From assembly GCF_000422625.1 (NCBI RefSeq), contig NZ_AUGK01000008.1, positions 80,197-144,196 on the forward strand: 64,000 nucleotides of DNA. The letters are read 5' to 3'. Shown here piece by piece: positions 49,627-58,198 of this stretch. The stretch's first letter is position 1, and the number at the start of each line of letters is the position of its first letter. Made by a program: the position numbers and the translations under genes. Origin of the DNA: Adlercreutzia mucosicola DSM 19490. Lineage in GTDB: Bacteria > Actinomycetota > Coriobacteriia > Coriobacteriales > Eggerthellaceae. The notes beneath the pieces were generated by a model. That model did not search any database and was not told the DNA's origin. It saw only the letters and a program-made list of their open reading frames with translations.

Positions 49627-50604
49627 ATGGAAAAAACCTCGCAACATACCGGCCAACCGAAAATCCGCGCTCTGCCGGGCTTCGCCTACAAGCTCATGCT
49701 GCTGGGAGCCACCATCATCTGGGGCTTCGCCTTCGTGGTGATGAAGGACGCCGTGGACGTGCTGCCCCCCGCCCAGCTCATCGGCGTGCGCTTCCTGCTC
49801 ACAGGCCTGCTCATGGCCGTGCTCTTCCACCGGCGACTGCGCGGCAGCCTGAATGCCGGCTTCCTCGGCGCGGGGCTCGCACTCGGCGCGGTCACCTTCC
49901 TCGCCTTCTGGGTGCAGACCGTGGGGCTCGCCGACACCACCCCGGGCAAGAACGCCTTCCTCACGGCCACCTATTGCGTCATCGTGCCCTTCATGCTGTG
50001 GGCCGTCGCCCGCAAGCGCCCCACGGTGGTCAACGTGGGCGCGGCGGTGCTGTGCGTAGCGGGCATCGGGCTCGTATCCGTGGCCGCGGGCACCCTCACC
50101 ATCGGCTTCGGCGATCTTATGACCCTGCTGTGCGCCGTATTCTTCGCGGCCCAGATCATCGCTATCGCCCGGTTTTCCCAAACCTACGACGTACTGGGAC
50201 TCACGGTGTACCAGTCCCTCTTCGGCGGCATGCTGGGCCTTCTGCTGGGGGTGGCCACCGAGCCCTTCCCCGAGCTCGCCGCCGTGGCCAACCCCGACTT
50301 CCTGCTGAATCTGGCTTACCTCGTGGTCTTCGCCTCGGGAGTGTGCTACGTGCTGCAGAACATAGGCCTCGCCCACGTACCCGAGGCCCAGGGCTCGCTG
50401 CTGCTGTCTTTGGAATCAGTCTTCGGCGTCATCGCCAGCGTGCTGTTCTACGGGGAGGTGGTCACGGGCCGCATGATGGTCGGCTTCGTCCTCATCTTCG
50501 CCGCTATCCTCATCAGCGAGCTGGCGCCCCAGCGCAAGAAGCGCTCGGCCGCCGAGCCTTCGGCCGCCATCGAGCTGGAAGAGGAGCCGAGCCCGGCCGC
50601 CTAG
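49627..50604 (+). CDS. EamA/DMT-family transporter
   Basis: 325 aa. Ten hydrophobic segments arranged as two EamA repeats, beginning GATIIWGFAFVVMK and ending with SVFGVIASVLFYGE, the usual second-repeat signature. Members export or import amino acids, metabolites or nucleotide sugars; the substrate cannot be told from the sequence. The C-terminal tail of about 30 residues is charged. The stop overlaps that of ecfT by 4 nt (CTAG at 50601-50604), a tail-to-tail arrangement. The only Shine-Dalgarno candidate (AGGTGAG) would lie partly upstream of the predicted transcript. Confidence 0.88.
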   Translation: MEKTSQHTGQPKIRALPGFAYKLMLLGATIIWGFAFVVMKDAVDVLPPAQLIGVRFLLTGLLMAVLFHRRLRGSLNAGFLGAGLALGAVTFLAFWVQTVGLADTTPGKNAFLTATYCVIVPFMLWAVARKRPTVVNVGAAVLCVAGIGLVSVAAGTLTIGFGDLMTLLCAVFFAAQIIAIARFSQTYDVLGLTVYQSLFGGMLGLLLGVATEPFPELAAVANPDFLLNLAYLVVFASGVCYVLQNIGLAHVPEAQGSLLLSLESVFGVIASVLFYGEVVTGRMMVGFVLIFAAILISELAPQRKKRSAAEPSAAIELEEEPSPAA

Positions 50605-51338
50605 GGAATGAAGGGCAGCAGGGCGCACAGCCCCACGCCCACGGCGAGCGCGACGGCATCGGCAGCGCCAAATCGCGGCTCGTCCAGATGCGTGGGCGTC
50701 TTCGCGGCGCCGAAGCAGCGCGCGTCCATGGCGCAGGCCAAGCGGTCGGCCCGGCGGAACAGCCCCACGAACAGCGGCACCATGAGCCCCCCGTAGGCCC
50801 GCAGGCGCCCCACCAGCCCCCCGCTGTCGAAGGTCGCGCCCCGGGCAGCCTGAGCCCGGCGCACCGCCGCCAGCTCCTCAGCGGTCACGGGCATGAAGCG
50901 CAGGGCGATGGAGAGCGCCGTGGTCGCATCGCGCACCGGCAGTCCTACGCGCCCCAGGGGCGCTAGCAGACGCTGGAGCGCCGCTGTCAGCTCCGTGGCC
51001 GTGGACAGCGACACCAGCACGACGCTGGCGTACACAAGCAGCAGGATGCGCCCCGTCACCACAAGCGCGGACGTCCAGCCAAGGCTCGCCCCGTTGTACA
51101 GCAGCAGGAAGGCCGCGATCACGTAGGCGGGCGCCGCTGCGCGCAGCACCGGCCCCAGTGCCAGGCGCCCCACGGCCCCCGCCGCTGACAGCAGCACCGC
51201 AGCGACGGCCAAGCCCGTCAATCCGTCTATGAAAAAGAGACAGACTGAATAGGCCACGAGCAACGCAATCTTCACGCGCCCATCGAGAGCACGCACCCAA
51301 GATGGAGCTGTCCGTCGCTGTTCCGAGAGCCGTATCAT
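50601..51338 (-). CDS. ecfT: ECF transporter transmembrane subunit EcfT
   Basis: 245 aa. The T component couples vitamin- or metal-binding S components to two ATPases. It has a hydrophobic first half and two coupling-helix motifs: AARGATFDSGG and AMDARCFG (usually ARG, here ARC). The gene lies downstream of rplQ, where many Gram-positives keep ecfA1-ecfA2-ecfT, but the two ATPase genes are not in the window. The ATG at 51338 has only a weak ribosome site. Convergent with the EamA gene. Confidence 0.85.
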   Translation of the reverse strand: MIRLSEQRRTAPSWVRALDGRVKIALLVAYSVCLFFIDGLTGLAVAAVLLSAAGAVGRLALGPVLRAAAPAYVIAAFLLLYNGASLGWTSALVVTGRILLLVYASVVLVSLSTATELTAALQRLLAPLGRVGLPVRDATTALSIALRFMPVTAEELAAVRRAQAARGATFDSGGLVGRLRAYGGLMVPLFVGLFRRADRLACAMDARCFGAAKTPTHLDEPRFGAADAVALAVGVGLCALLPFIP

Positions 51339-51439
51339 GGCGCCCAGTATGACAGAAGCGCGCCGCCGTCAAGAGGGCGCTCACCATGCCATCGGCCACA
51401 TCCCCGACCGCAGTCCAGTTTTGTGCAAGTGCATAAGAA

Positions 51440-51467
51440 AAGCGCCCCTCTTCCACAAGGGGCGCTT
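51440..51467 (-). terminator. Intrinsic terminator between the small acidic ORF and ecfT
   Basis: AAGCGCCCCT pairs exactly with its complement around an 8-nt loop; on the minus strand TTCTTATG follows. It isolates ecfT from the ribosomal operon. Confidence 0.75.
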
Positions 51468-51606
51468 CGCGTTCCCGTTCCAAGAATTCATCCCGCTGAC
51501 CTCTGGTTAAGGCAGGGGTCAGACTCGTTGGAGGAGCGGGCGGCCGACGGCGAGTTAGCGGACCGTCGGCTATATGGATCGCGTCGTCGTCGCGATCCCG
51601 GGTTTG

Positions 51607-51840
51607 TTACAGGGCCTCGCCGATGCCGGCCGTGCCGATCTTGGCCTGGTCGAACTCGAAGGCCGTCTCAGCGGCCTCGGCGGCAGCCTGCTCGTTGCCG
51701 AGGGCGTCTTCGAACTCCGCCGATGAGGTGGCCTCAGCGGCCACTTCCTCTTCGATGCGCTCGAGGTCGGCCACGGCATCCTCATTCTTCGCGGCTTCGG
51801 AATCAACGAACTCCTTCATCAAGGTATCCTTGTCGGTCAT
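51607..51840 (-). CDS. Small acidic protein of unknown function
   Basis: 77 aa, rich in Glu, Ala and Asp (EEEVAAEATSSAEFEDALGN), with no Cys, no membrane segment and a short C-terminal tail AKIGTAGIGEAL. A good ribosome site (AAAGGAGCC) precedes the ATG at 51840, which is the main reason to believe it is expressed. It could form a coiled coil or act as an RNA- or protein-mimic; I recognise no family. It sits between rplQ and ecfT on the same strand, with a terminator on each side. Confidence 0.6.
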   Translation of the reverse strand: MTDKDTLMKEFVDSEAAKNEDAVADLERIEEEVAAEATSSAEFEDALGNEQAAAEAAETAFEFDQAKIGTAGIGEAL

Positions 51841-52008
51841 GATCCGGCTCCTTTCAATCTGAAAAGATCTTCGTGAACAGATGACGTAAGAGCAAGATCC
51901 TCATGCCCTTGCAAACCGTATTCTACGGACTTGGCAACGGGCAAAAAGGTGACGGTACCGATAGTAATTGAGAAGTTGTACGCGCGTTGCCCGGCTGACA
52001 CCAAGCAT

Positions 52009-52153
52009 TTTGCGACGAAAACGACGGTTCTCGTAGTTTATGTCGCCTTACATCGCCCAACGAGCACTGTTGGGCAAACACGACCTGGGGAAACATCCCC
52101 GAAGGTGCTGGAAAACCCCTTTCCGACTACGAGAACCGTCGTTTTGTCGCAAA
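52009..52153. repeat. Long inverted repeat, 28/29-bp arms, 88-nt loop (rplQ downstream gap)
   Basis: Arms at 52009-52037 and 52126-52153 are identical apart from one extra base in the first; the core is AAAACGACGGTTCTCGTAGT. It lies between two co-oriented genes in the 443-bp gap 51841-52283. Confidence 0.85.
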
Positions 52154-52177
52154 TCACGTCTGACGGCCGTGAAACAG

Positions 52178-52209
52178 AAAAGCGACCGCCTTATGGGCAG
52201 TCGCTTTTT
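52178..52209 (-). terminator. Terminator after rplQ, bidirectional
   Basis: AAAAGCGACxGCC and its complement form a stem flanked by A and T runs on both strands, 75 nt after the rplQ stop codon. Confidence 0.85.
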
Positions 52210-52283
52210 GCATAGAACGATATTTCCGACGGCAACACTTGCGGCTGGTTGCCGCCGGATGCATCCGAAGTTCCCGAGGGAGC

Positions 52284-52958
52284 CTACTTGATGTCGGCCT
52301 TCTCTTCCTCGATCTTCTCGGCGTCGACGGTCTCGGCCTCCTTGGCGGCCTCGGCCTCAGCCTTCTCGGCTTCCTCGCGGGCCTCCTCGACGGCCTCAGA
52401 CTTCTCGGCGGCGTCTACGGCCTCGATCTGCTCCACGGTGCCGTCGTTCTCGAAGCCCAGATCCTCAGCGAGCTCCTCGGACTTCTCGGCCTTGGCCTCC
52501 TCGGCCTTCTCGGCCTTCTTGGCGACCTTCTTGGGGGCAGCCTTCTTCGGAGCGGCCTTCTTGGCCTCGGCGGCCTTGCGCTCGGCCTTGGGCACGCAGG
52601 GCTCGGTCACAAGCTCCATAATGACCATGGGGGCGTTGTCGCCCTTACGGGGACCCAGCTTCATGATGCGGGTGTAGCCGCCGGGACGATCCTGCCACAT
52701 ACCCTGGGCGACCTTCTCGAAGATCTCGCGAACCAGTTCCTTGTCGTTCAGGTAGGCGATGGCCAGACGGCGGGAATGCAGGTCGCCGCGCTTGGCCCAG
52801 GTGATGACCTTGTCAACGTCGGGGCGGATCTCCTTGGCGCGAGCCTCCACCGTCTTGATGCGGTCGTTCAGGAACAGAGCGGCAACCAGGCTGCGCTTCA
52901 TAGCCTTGGTGTGGCTCCAGTCAGTGCCGAGCTTCCGCCCCTTCTTGTTGTGTCTCAT
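52284..52958 (-). CDS. rplQ: 50S ribosomal protein L17 with long acidic tail
   Basis: 224 aa, whereas L17 is usually 115-130. The conserved part runs to about residue 118 (MRHNKKGRKLGTDWSHTKAM through VIMELVTEP). The other 106 residues are an Ala/Lys-rich stretch (KKAAPKKAAPKKVAKKAEKA) followed by a strongly acidic Glu/Ala coiled-coil-like tail. Such tails occur in actinobacterial L17 but vary. It lies 12 bp after rpoA in the cluster. Confidence 0.93.
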   Translation of the reverse strand: MRHNKKGRKLGTDWSHTKAMKRSLVAALFLNDRIKTVEARAKEIRPDVDKVITWAKRGDLHSRRLAIAYLNDKELVREIFEKVAQGMWQDRPGGYTRIMKLGPRKGDNAPMVIMELVTEPCVPKAERKAAEAKKAAPKKAAPKKVAKKAEKAEEAKAEKSEELAEDLGFENDGTVEQIEAVDAAEKSEAVEEAREEAEKAEAEAAKEAETVDAEKIEEEKADIK

Positions 52959-52970
52959 ATCTCGTGTCTC

Positions 52971-53921
52971 CTAAAGCTTCAAATTGAGGTCCATGGAAAT
53001 GAGCTTGTCCTTCACTTCCTCGATGGACTTCGCACCAAAGTTCCGAATGTTCAGCAGGTCGTTCTCGGAAAATTCGACGAGCTGGCGCACGGAGTGGATG
53101 CCCGCGCGCTTCAGGCAGTTGTAGGAGCGAACCGACAGGTCCAAATCCTCGATCTGCTTGTCCAACTCGGCGTTGGACTCCTGGCCCTCCGGCGCGAAGA
53201 TGGACGGGGCCTCGCCCTCTTCCTCCTCGCCCGTGGCGGCCAGAGACAAAAACGCGCCCATGTACTGGTTGATGATGTTGGCCGCGCGGCACACCGCCTC
53301 GGTGGGGTCGATGGAGCCGTCGGTCTCAACTTCCAGAACCAGCTTGTCGTAGTCGGTGCGCTGGCCCACGCGGGTGTCGGTCACGTTCATCGTGCAGCGA
53401 CGCACCGGCGAGAACAGCGAGTCCACGTGGATGATACCGATGGGATCCTCCGTGCGCTTGTTGCGCTCGGCGGACACGTACCCGCGGCCCACCCCGATGC
53501 GGATGGTCATGTCCAGCTGGCCGCCGTCGGCCACCGTGGCGATGACATGATCCGGGTTCACCAGGTTGAACTGGCCCGGCACCTCCAGGTCGGCACCGGT
53601 CACCGTGCAGGGACCCTCGGCGAACACATGCGCGGTCGCCTCGTCGGCCTCGTCGGACACCTGGGAAAACACCAAGCCCTTCACGTTCAGCACGATGTCG
53701 GTGATGTCCTCGATGACGCCCTCGGCGGTGGTGAACTCATGCTGCACGCCCTCGATCTGGATAGCGGTGGCCTTCGCCCCGTCCAGCGAGGAGAGCAGCA
53801 CACGACGCATGGAGTTGCCCAGCGTATTGCCATAGCCGCGCTCGAGCGGCTCGACGATGTAACGGGCAACGGTGTCGTTGACTTCCTCCGTAGTAACTGT
53901 AGGCCTCATGAACTCTGTCAT
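52971..53921 (-). CDS. rpoA: RNA polymerase alpha subunit
   Basis: 316 aa. The N-terminal domain has YIVEPLERGYGNTLGNSMRR (assembly motif) and DPIGIIHVDSLFSPVRR. The C-terminal domain has SVRSYNCLKRAGI and FGAKSIEEVKDKL, which contact DNA and activators. AGGAGG lies about 10 nt before the ATG at 53921. Part of the conserved rpsM-rpsK-rpsD-rpoA-rplQ order. Confidence 0.97.
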   Translation of the reverse strand: MTEFMRPTVTTEEVNDTVARYIVEPLERGYGNTLGNSMRRVLLSSLDGAKATAIQIEGVQHEFTTAEGVIEDITDIVLNVKGLVFSQVSDEADEATAHVFAEGPCTVTGADLEVPGQFNLVNPDHVIATVADGGQLDMTIRIGVGRGYVSAERNKRTEDPIGIIHVDSLFSPVRRCTMNVTDTRVGQRTDYDKLVLEVETDGSIDPTEAVCRAANIINQYMGAFLSLAATGEEEEGEAPSIFAPEGQESNAELDKQIEDLDLSVRSYNCLKRAGIHSVRQLVEFSENDLLNIRNFGAKSIEEVKDKLISMDLNLKL

Positions 53922-53950
53922 GTGTGAGTAGCCTCCTTAATGAGCCGCGA

Positions 53951-54547
53951 TTATTTCGAGTACAGTTCGACGATGAGCTGCTCGTTGATGTCCAGATCGA
54001 TCTGGTCACGCGTCGGGAGGGACAGCACGCTGCCCTGCAGCTTCTCGATGTCGATCTCGAGCCAGGCGGGCACCTGCACGCGCTCGTTGGAGACGAGAGC
54101 GCTCTTCACGACGAGAAGCTCCTTGGCCTTGGGAGCCACGGAGACGAGCTCGCCGGCGCGCACGCGGAAGGACGGGATGTCCACGCGGCGGCCGTTCACG
54201 CAGATGTGGCCGTGGGTCACCATCTGGCGGGCTTCCTTGCGGGTGCGGGCGAAGCCCAGGCGGAAGACCACGTTGTCGAGGCGGGTCTCCAGGATGGTCA
54301 TGAGGTTCTCACCGGTCTGACCCTGCATGGACTTGGCGCGCTTGAAGTAACCACGGAACTGCTTCTCGAGCACACCGTAGATGAACTTGGCCTTCTGCTT
54401 CTCGCGCAGCTGCATGGCGTACTCGCTCTCCTTGCGGCGACGCTTCGGCTGGCGGATGGATTCCTTCTTGCTGGAGTAACCGAGCACCACAGGATCGATG
54501 CCCAGCTGACGGCAGCGCTTAAGAACCGGAGTTCTATTAATTGCCAT
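53951..54547 (-). CDS. rpsD: 30S ribosomal protein S4
   Basis: 198 aa, the normal length. Primary 16S rRNA binder. The S4 RNA-binding domain reads [20 protein letters not shown] and then [26 protein letters not shown] precedes the ATG at 54547. The gene lies 29 bp before rpoA on the same strand. Confidence 0.96.
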   Translation of the reverse strand: MAINRTPVLKRCRQLGIDPVVLGYSSKKESIRQPKRRRKESEYAMQLREKQKAKFIYGVLEKQFRGYFKRAKSMQGQTGENLMTILETRLDNVVFRLGFARTRKEARQMVTHGHICVNGRRVDIPSFRVRAGELVSVAPKAKELLVVKSALVSNERVQVPAWLEIDIEKLQGSVLSLPTRDQIDLDINEQLIVELYSK

Positions 54548-54565
54548 AATGTACGATCCTTTCAG

Positions 54566-54961
54566 TTACACGCGACGACGCTTGCGGGGACGGCAACCGT
54601 TGTGCGGGATGGGAGTGCAGTCCTGGATGGAGGCCACTTCGAGGCCGGCAGCCTGGAGGGAACGGATAGCGGTCTCGCGACCGGAGCCCGGGCCCTTCAC
54701 GAAGACGGCGACCTTCTTCAGGCCGTGCTCCATAGCCGTCTTCGCGGCGGCCTCGGCGGCCATCTGCGCGGCGAACGGCGTGGACTTACGAGAGCCCTTG
54801 AAGCCCACGGTGCCCGCGGACTGCCAGGAGATCACGTTGCCCTGGGGATCGGTGATGGAGACGATGGTGTTGTTGAACGTAGACTTGATGTGAGCGGCGC
54901 CCACGGCAATGTTCTTACGCTCGGAGCGCTTGATGCGCGTACGTACTTGCTTCTTAGCCAC
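54566..54961 (-). CDS. rpsK: 30S ribosomal protein S11
   Basis: 131 aa. Typical S11 motifs: [40 protein letters not shown], and the C-terminal [18 protein letters not shown]. The start codon is GTG, with GAGG about 9 nt upstream. Confidence 0.97.
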   Translation of the reverse strand: MAKKQVRTRIKRSERKNIAVGAAHIKSTFNNTIVSITDPQGNVISWQSAGTVGFKGSRKSTPFAAQMAAEAAAKTAMEHGLKKVAVFVKGPGSGRETAIRSLQAAGLEVASIQDCTPIPHNGCRPRKRRRV

Positions 54962-54976
54962 GGTTTGCTTACCTCA

Positions 54977-55345
54977 CTACTTCTTCTTGCCGCCGATTTG
55001 CTTGCGCGGACCCTTGCGGGTACGAGCGTTCGTGTGCGTGCGCTGACCGCGAACGGGCAGGCCGCGACGATGACGCAGGCCGCGATAGCAACCGATCTCC
55101 ATGAGGCGCTTCACGTTCTGCGAAACCTCGCGATGCAGGTCGCCTTCGACCTTGAGGTTCTGCTGGATGTAGTCGCGCAGCTTCGCGAGGTCTTCCTCGG
55201 AGAGGTCCTTCACGCGAGTGTCGGGGTTCACGCCGGTTTCGGCGATGATCTGCTTGGCCGTAGTGAGGCCAATGCCGTAAATGTAGGTCAAGGCGATCTC
55301 AATGCGCTTATTGCGGGGAAGATCGACACCAACGAGACGTGCCAT
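54977..55345 (-). CDS. rpsM: 30S ribosomal protein S13
   Basis: 122 aa from [20 protein letters not shown] to the basic tail [13 protein letters not shown]. An in-frame upstream start adds 26 residues without family similarity, so I use the ATG at 55345. Usual place after rpmJ. Confidence 0.96.
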   Translation of the reverse strand: MARLVGVDLPRNKRIEIALTYIYGIGLTTAKQIIAETGVNPDTRVKDLSEEDLAKLRDYIQQNLKVEGDLHREVSQNVKRLMEIGCYRGLRHRRGLPVRGQRTHTNARTRKGPRKQIGGKKK

Positions 55346-55367
55346 GTTTCTTAAGAGTCCTTTCTTC

Positions 55368-55481
55368 CTAGCCCTGACGCTGCTTATGGCGCGGATTCTC
55401 GCAGATGACGAGGATCTTGCCATGGCGTCGGATGATCTTGCACTTGTCGCACATCTTCTTGACCGAAGGACGTACCTTCAT
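55368..55481 (-). CDS. rpmJ: 50S ribosomal protein L36
   Basis: 37 aa: [20 protein letters not shown], then [17 protein letters not shown]. The zinc-binding C-x2-C...C...H set is complete (the C+ form). It is 22 bp before rpsM and has AAAGGAAAGTG upstream. Too short for most ORF searches but unmistakable. Confidence 0.97.
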   Translation of the reverse strand: MKVRPSVKKMCDKCKIIRRHGKILVICENPRHKQRQG

Positions 55482-55616
55482 ATCACTTTCCTTTCGGTAT
55501 GCGGATCGTTCTATACGTGCACGCCCAGCCGCTGGCGATTGTTTTCTCAGCTGTGACCCCGCGCGAAGGATCCGAGTCTTCGCGGGAGCGTGCGCCCGAT
55601 CGGGCCGTCTGGGAAA

Positions 55617-55835
55617 CTACTTGAAGCGGTAGGTGATGCGGCCGCGGTTGAGGTCGTAGACCGACAATTCCACCGTGACACGGTCTCCGGGCAGGATCTT
55701 GATGTAGTGCATGCGCATCTTGCCGGAAATGTGGGCGAGAATGGTGTGACCGTTCTCAAGTTCCACCTTGAACATCGCGTTGGGCAGGGCTTCGAGCACC
55801 GTGCCCTCGAGTTCGATTACATCTTCTTTAGCCAA
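55617..55835 (-). CDS. infA: Translation initiation factor IF-1 (TTG start)
   Basis: 72 aa, the exact family length, when read from the TTG at 55835 (then [20 protein letters not shown]). GGAGGAG lies 6 nt upstream of this TTG and decides the start; an in-frame upstream ATG would add 34 unrelated residues. Ends [12 protein letters not shown], as in IF-1 generally. First gene of the rpmJ-rplQ run. Confidence 0.95.
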   Translation of the reverse strand: MAKEDVIELEGTVLEALPNAMFKVELENGHTILAHISGKMRMHYIKILPGDRVTVELSVYDLNRGRITYRFK

Positions 55836-56104
55836 AAGTTGCTCCTCCAAGCGGACTGATAAAGCAGCAACACGAAATAGTAGCAAAAGCGCAAGAGAAT
55901 TGAAAGGAGAATTTTGCACAAGGGCGTAAAAAACCAAAAAGCGGATTTGGCTTTAGAAATGACCTGCTTGTCAGGCCTGCGGTCGAGCCGCGCAGCTCTC
56001 GGAGATCAACCGGAGCCGCCAGGTATTATCGCGCTGCCAAGAGCGCCGCCGCCTTGTCGGCAAGAGGGAATGATAGCACAGCCCCGAAAGGGATGCAAGC
56101 TTCC
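55836..56104. other. infA-gshA gap
   Basis: 269 bp. The half next to infA is AT-rich and must hold the promoter of the ribosomal run. On the minus strand near 55930-55950, CCAAA...TTTGG followed by six T could end gshA transcription. No gene seen. Confidence 0.4.
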
Positions 56105-57382
56105 CTACTCCCCCAGATACTCGCGCTGGCGCTGGCGGGCGAGCTGAAGGCCGCGGGCGACGAAGCCCTGGCCGAACTTTTCGCGGATCTTCCAGGCGTA
56201 ACGGGTCTCGGGCTCGTCGAACTTGCGACGCTGGAAGGCCAGGCAGGAGGCCACCTCCTCGCCGAAGTCGGCATAGAACTCCTCCATGCGGTCGATCACC
56301 TTCTTCGCGGACTTCACCACCGAATGCGCACTGCCGTCGGGCATCACGATCTTCACCGTCTTCAGGTCGAAGTGCGCGGCGTTCTTGAAGTTCTGCACGG
56401 CCTGCACCTGGTCCTTCGCCGTGAGACGCGGGCCTTCCGTGGAGGCGGCCCACACCAAGAACAGCTGGCTGAACAGCACGTCGCGCTCGTCGATGCCGGC
56501 GCGCACAAGCGGGTTCAAGTCCACCATGCGCAGCTCGATGTGGCTCACGCCCTCCTTCAGGCTGTCCAGGCTGTAGGGGCCGAAGCCCTTCAGGCGGATG
56601 GGATAGTACAGCTCGGAGGGATAGCGCAGCATGCCGTCGTCCACGTAGCTCTGAATGGAGTCGGCGTAGGTGGCGGCACTCGTGTAGTCCAGCACCGGCG
56701 CGAAGAAGTTCCAGTAGCCCAGCTCTGAGCAGCGCACCGTGGCCAGCCCTTGGAACAGGTCGCCGCCGATCTTGCCCTTCTCCACGTAGGAGGAATCCAT
56801 GACGGGGCTGGCGGCCATGACCGCCGTGAGAATCCAGCCCCAAGTGACGCAGTTCTCGGCCAGGCGCACGTACAGATCATCGCGGTAGGTGTCGAAGTCA
56901 TCGCGGCCCGCGAGCGCAAAGTCGGCACGCAGGAGGCTGTCGGCGAAAGAGTAGTTCAAATGAATGCCCGAGAAGGCCATCTTGTAGCGGCCGTAGCGGT
57001 CGGACAGGTACTCGCGGTAGGCCGTCTTCGCGGCCTCTTCCTCGGGAAACTCGGCGATGGGAATGTCGCGCTCGCTGAGGATGTAGGGCGGGTTGGAGAA
57101 CGGCCACAACAGCTCGCGCTCGGGCAGGGCGGCCAAAGTGCGCTGCACCGAGGCGTTGTAGTGCTCCAGCGAGGCGATAGCCGCAGCCGGGGTGGGATTC
57201 ACCGGCGTGTTCACCTCCACCTGGTTCTCGGAGAAGTCGCGCACGATGTGCCCGTCGTCGCCGAAGTCGCAGGAGCCGAGGGCCAGAAAGCCGCCGCCGT
57301 CGATGCGCAGGGACTCCTTCTCCAGACCGAAGCCCCCTTCCAGCAGATGGGGGCGGACCGATTCGTGGTGGGCGTGCAGCAT
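56105..57382 (-). CDS. gshA: Glutamate-cysteine ligase
   Basis: 425 aa. Joins Glu and Cys to gamma-glutamylcysteine. Key motifs: GGFGLEKESLRIDG near the N-terminus (metal/ATP-binding Glu), FSENQVEVNTPVN and YKMAFSGIHLNYSF, and later HIELRMVDLNP. It resembles the ligase half of bifunctional GshF but lacks the ATP-grasp part, so a separate glutathione synthetase would be needed, or the product may be gamma-glutamylcysteine itself. GGAGG lies 5 nt before the ATG at 57382; in-frame upstream starts add a non-conserved leader. Confidence 0.88.
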   Translation of the reverse strand: MLHAHHESVRPHLLEGGFGLEKESLRIDGGGFLALGSCDFGDDGHIVRDFSENQVEVNTPVNPTPAAAIASLEHYNASVQRTLAALPERELLWPFSNPPYILSERDIPIAEFPEEEAAKTAYREYLSDRYGRYKMAFSGIHLNYSFADSLLRADFALAGRDDFDTYRDDLYVRLAENCVTWGWILTAVMAASPVMDSSYVEKGKIGGDLFQGLATVRCSELGYWNFFAPVLDYTSAATYADSIQSYVDDGMLRYPSELYYPIRLKGFGPYSLDSLKEGVSHIELRMVDLNPLVRAGIDERDVLFSQLFLVWAASTEGPRLTAKDQVQAVQNFKNAAHFDLKTVKIVMPDGSAHSVVKSAKKVIDRMEEFYADFGEEVASCLAFQRRKFDEPETRYAWKIREKFGQGFVARGLQLARQRQREYLGE

Positions 57383-57549
57383 GATTGCCTCCCAAGGGTA
57401 TGACGACCGCGCCGGCCGCCAAATCTGATGTTCGCACCCCAGTTTACCAGTTGCCCCGCGCAGGCCCGGCAATCACCACCGCATCGCTATCAATCTGCAA
57501 TATGCCCGCGCAAGGGTGCTCCGATGGCGGCGCGCCGCCGATTGCATCA

Positions 57550-57578
57550 TTGACCGCAGAGGGTCCGAGCGGTAAACT
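57550..57578 (+). promoter_or_regulatory. Promoter of the tRNA-Lys/tRNA-Gln unit
   Basis: TTGACC and TAAACT with exactly 17 nt between, 20 nt before the mature 5' end of tRNA-Lys. Confidence 0.75.
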
Positions 57579-57598
57579 ACACTCTTGCGTGAAGCGAC

Positions 57599-57674
57599 GG
57601 GCCTTTAGCTCAGTCGGTAGAGCAGGGGACTTTTAATCCCAAGGTCGCGGGTTCGATCCCCGCAGGGCCCACCA
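57599..57674 (+). tRNA. tRNA-Lys (anticodon TTT)
   Basis: 76 nt with encoded CCA. Acceptor GGGCCTT/AGGGCCC (one G-U), D-arm TAGCTCAGTCGGTAGAGC, anticodon loop CTTTTAA, and a TTCGATC T-loop. The first anticodon-stem pair is a G-A mismatch. Confidence 0.95.
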
Positions 57675-57736
57675 CTTTTTCGCCGCACCGCCTTCGATGG
57701 CCGCGGCAGCCCAACGCTCGCGCCTCGTTTCGGCAC

Positions 57737-57810
57737 TGGGGTATCGTCCAACGGCAGGACTCTGGTTTTTGGTACCAGCTACCTAGGTTCGAATCCTAGT
57801 ACCCCAGCCA
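57737..57810 (+). tRNA. tRNA-Gln (anticodon TTG)
   Basis: 74 nt with encoded CCA. Acceptor TGGGGTA/TACCCCA, anticodon stem-loop CTGGTTTTTGGTACCAG, TTCGAATC T-loop. It lies 62 nt after tRNA-Lys and is likely in the same transcript. Confidence 0.95.
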
Positions 57811-57861
57811 CTTCTTCCCACTCAGTCGCACCGCAGTGACGCCAGCAGCGCAAATATGCGT

Positions 57862-57959
57862 TTTTCAGAACAACACCGCTTCTATATTGCGAGATTTCAG
57901 TATTCTACTATCGTTTATCGTTTATAAGTCAGGGAAATTGCCGCGACTCGTTCTGAAAA
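57862..57959. repeat. Inverted repeat, 10-bp exact arms in longer degenerate arms, 78-nt loop
   Basis: TTTTCAGAAC at 57862-57871 and its complement at 57950-57959; similarity extends weakly to about 25 bp on each side (57851-57880 and 57940-57968). The gap tRNA-Gln to LysR (57811-58198) otherwise holds no gene. Confidence 0.55.
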
Positions 57960-58198
57960 TCGTGATTTTACCGCTCGCTGCCGGGGATGCGGCCCAACTC
58001 GAATCGAAACACATACCCCCTCCCTAGAGTCAGCTGAGACACCGCGCGCAAAGCACCCAACTGACCGGGAGAGATTCCGTCGCCCAAATCGGGGAATGAG
58101 GAAGCGGACGAGGTTTCGGCCACCGGCATGGGCGGAAAGCGTGCGTCCCGAACGCCACATCGGGTATGCTGGCTGGTACACCCGACGAAAGGACCCCC

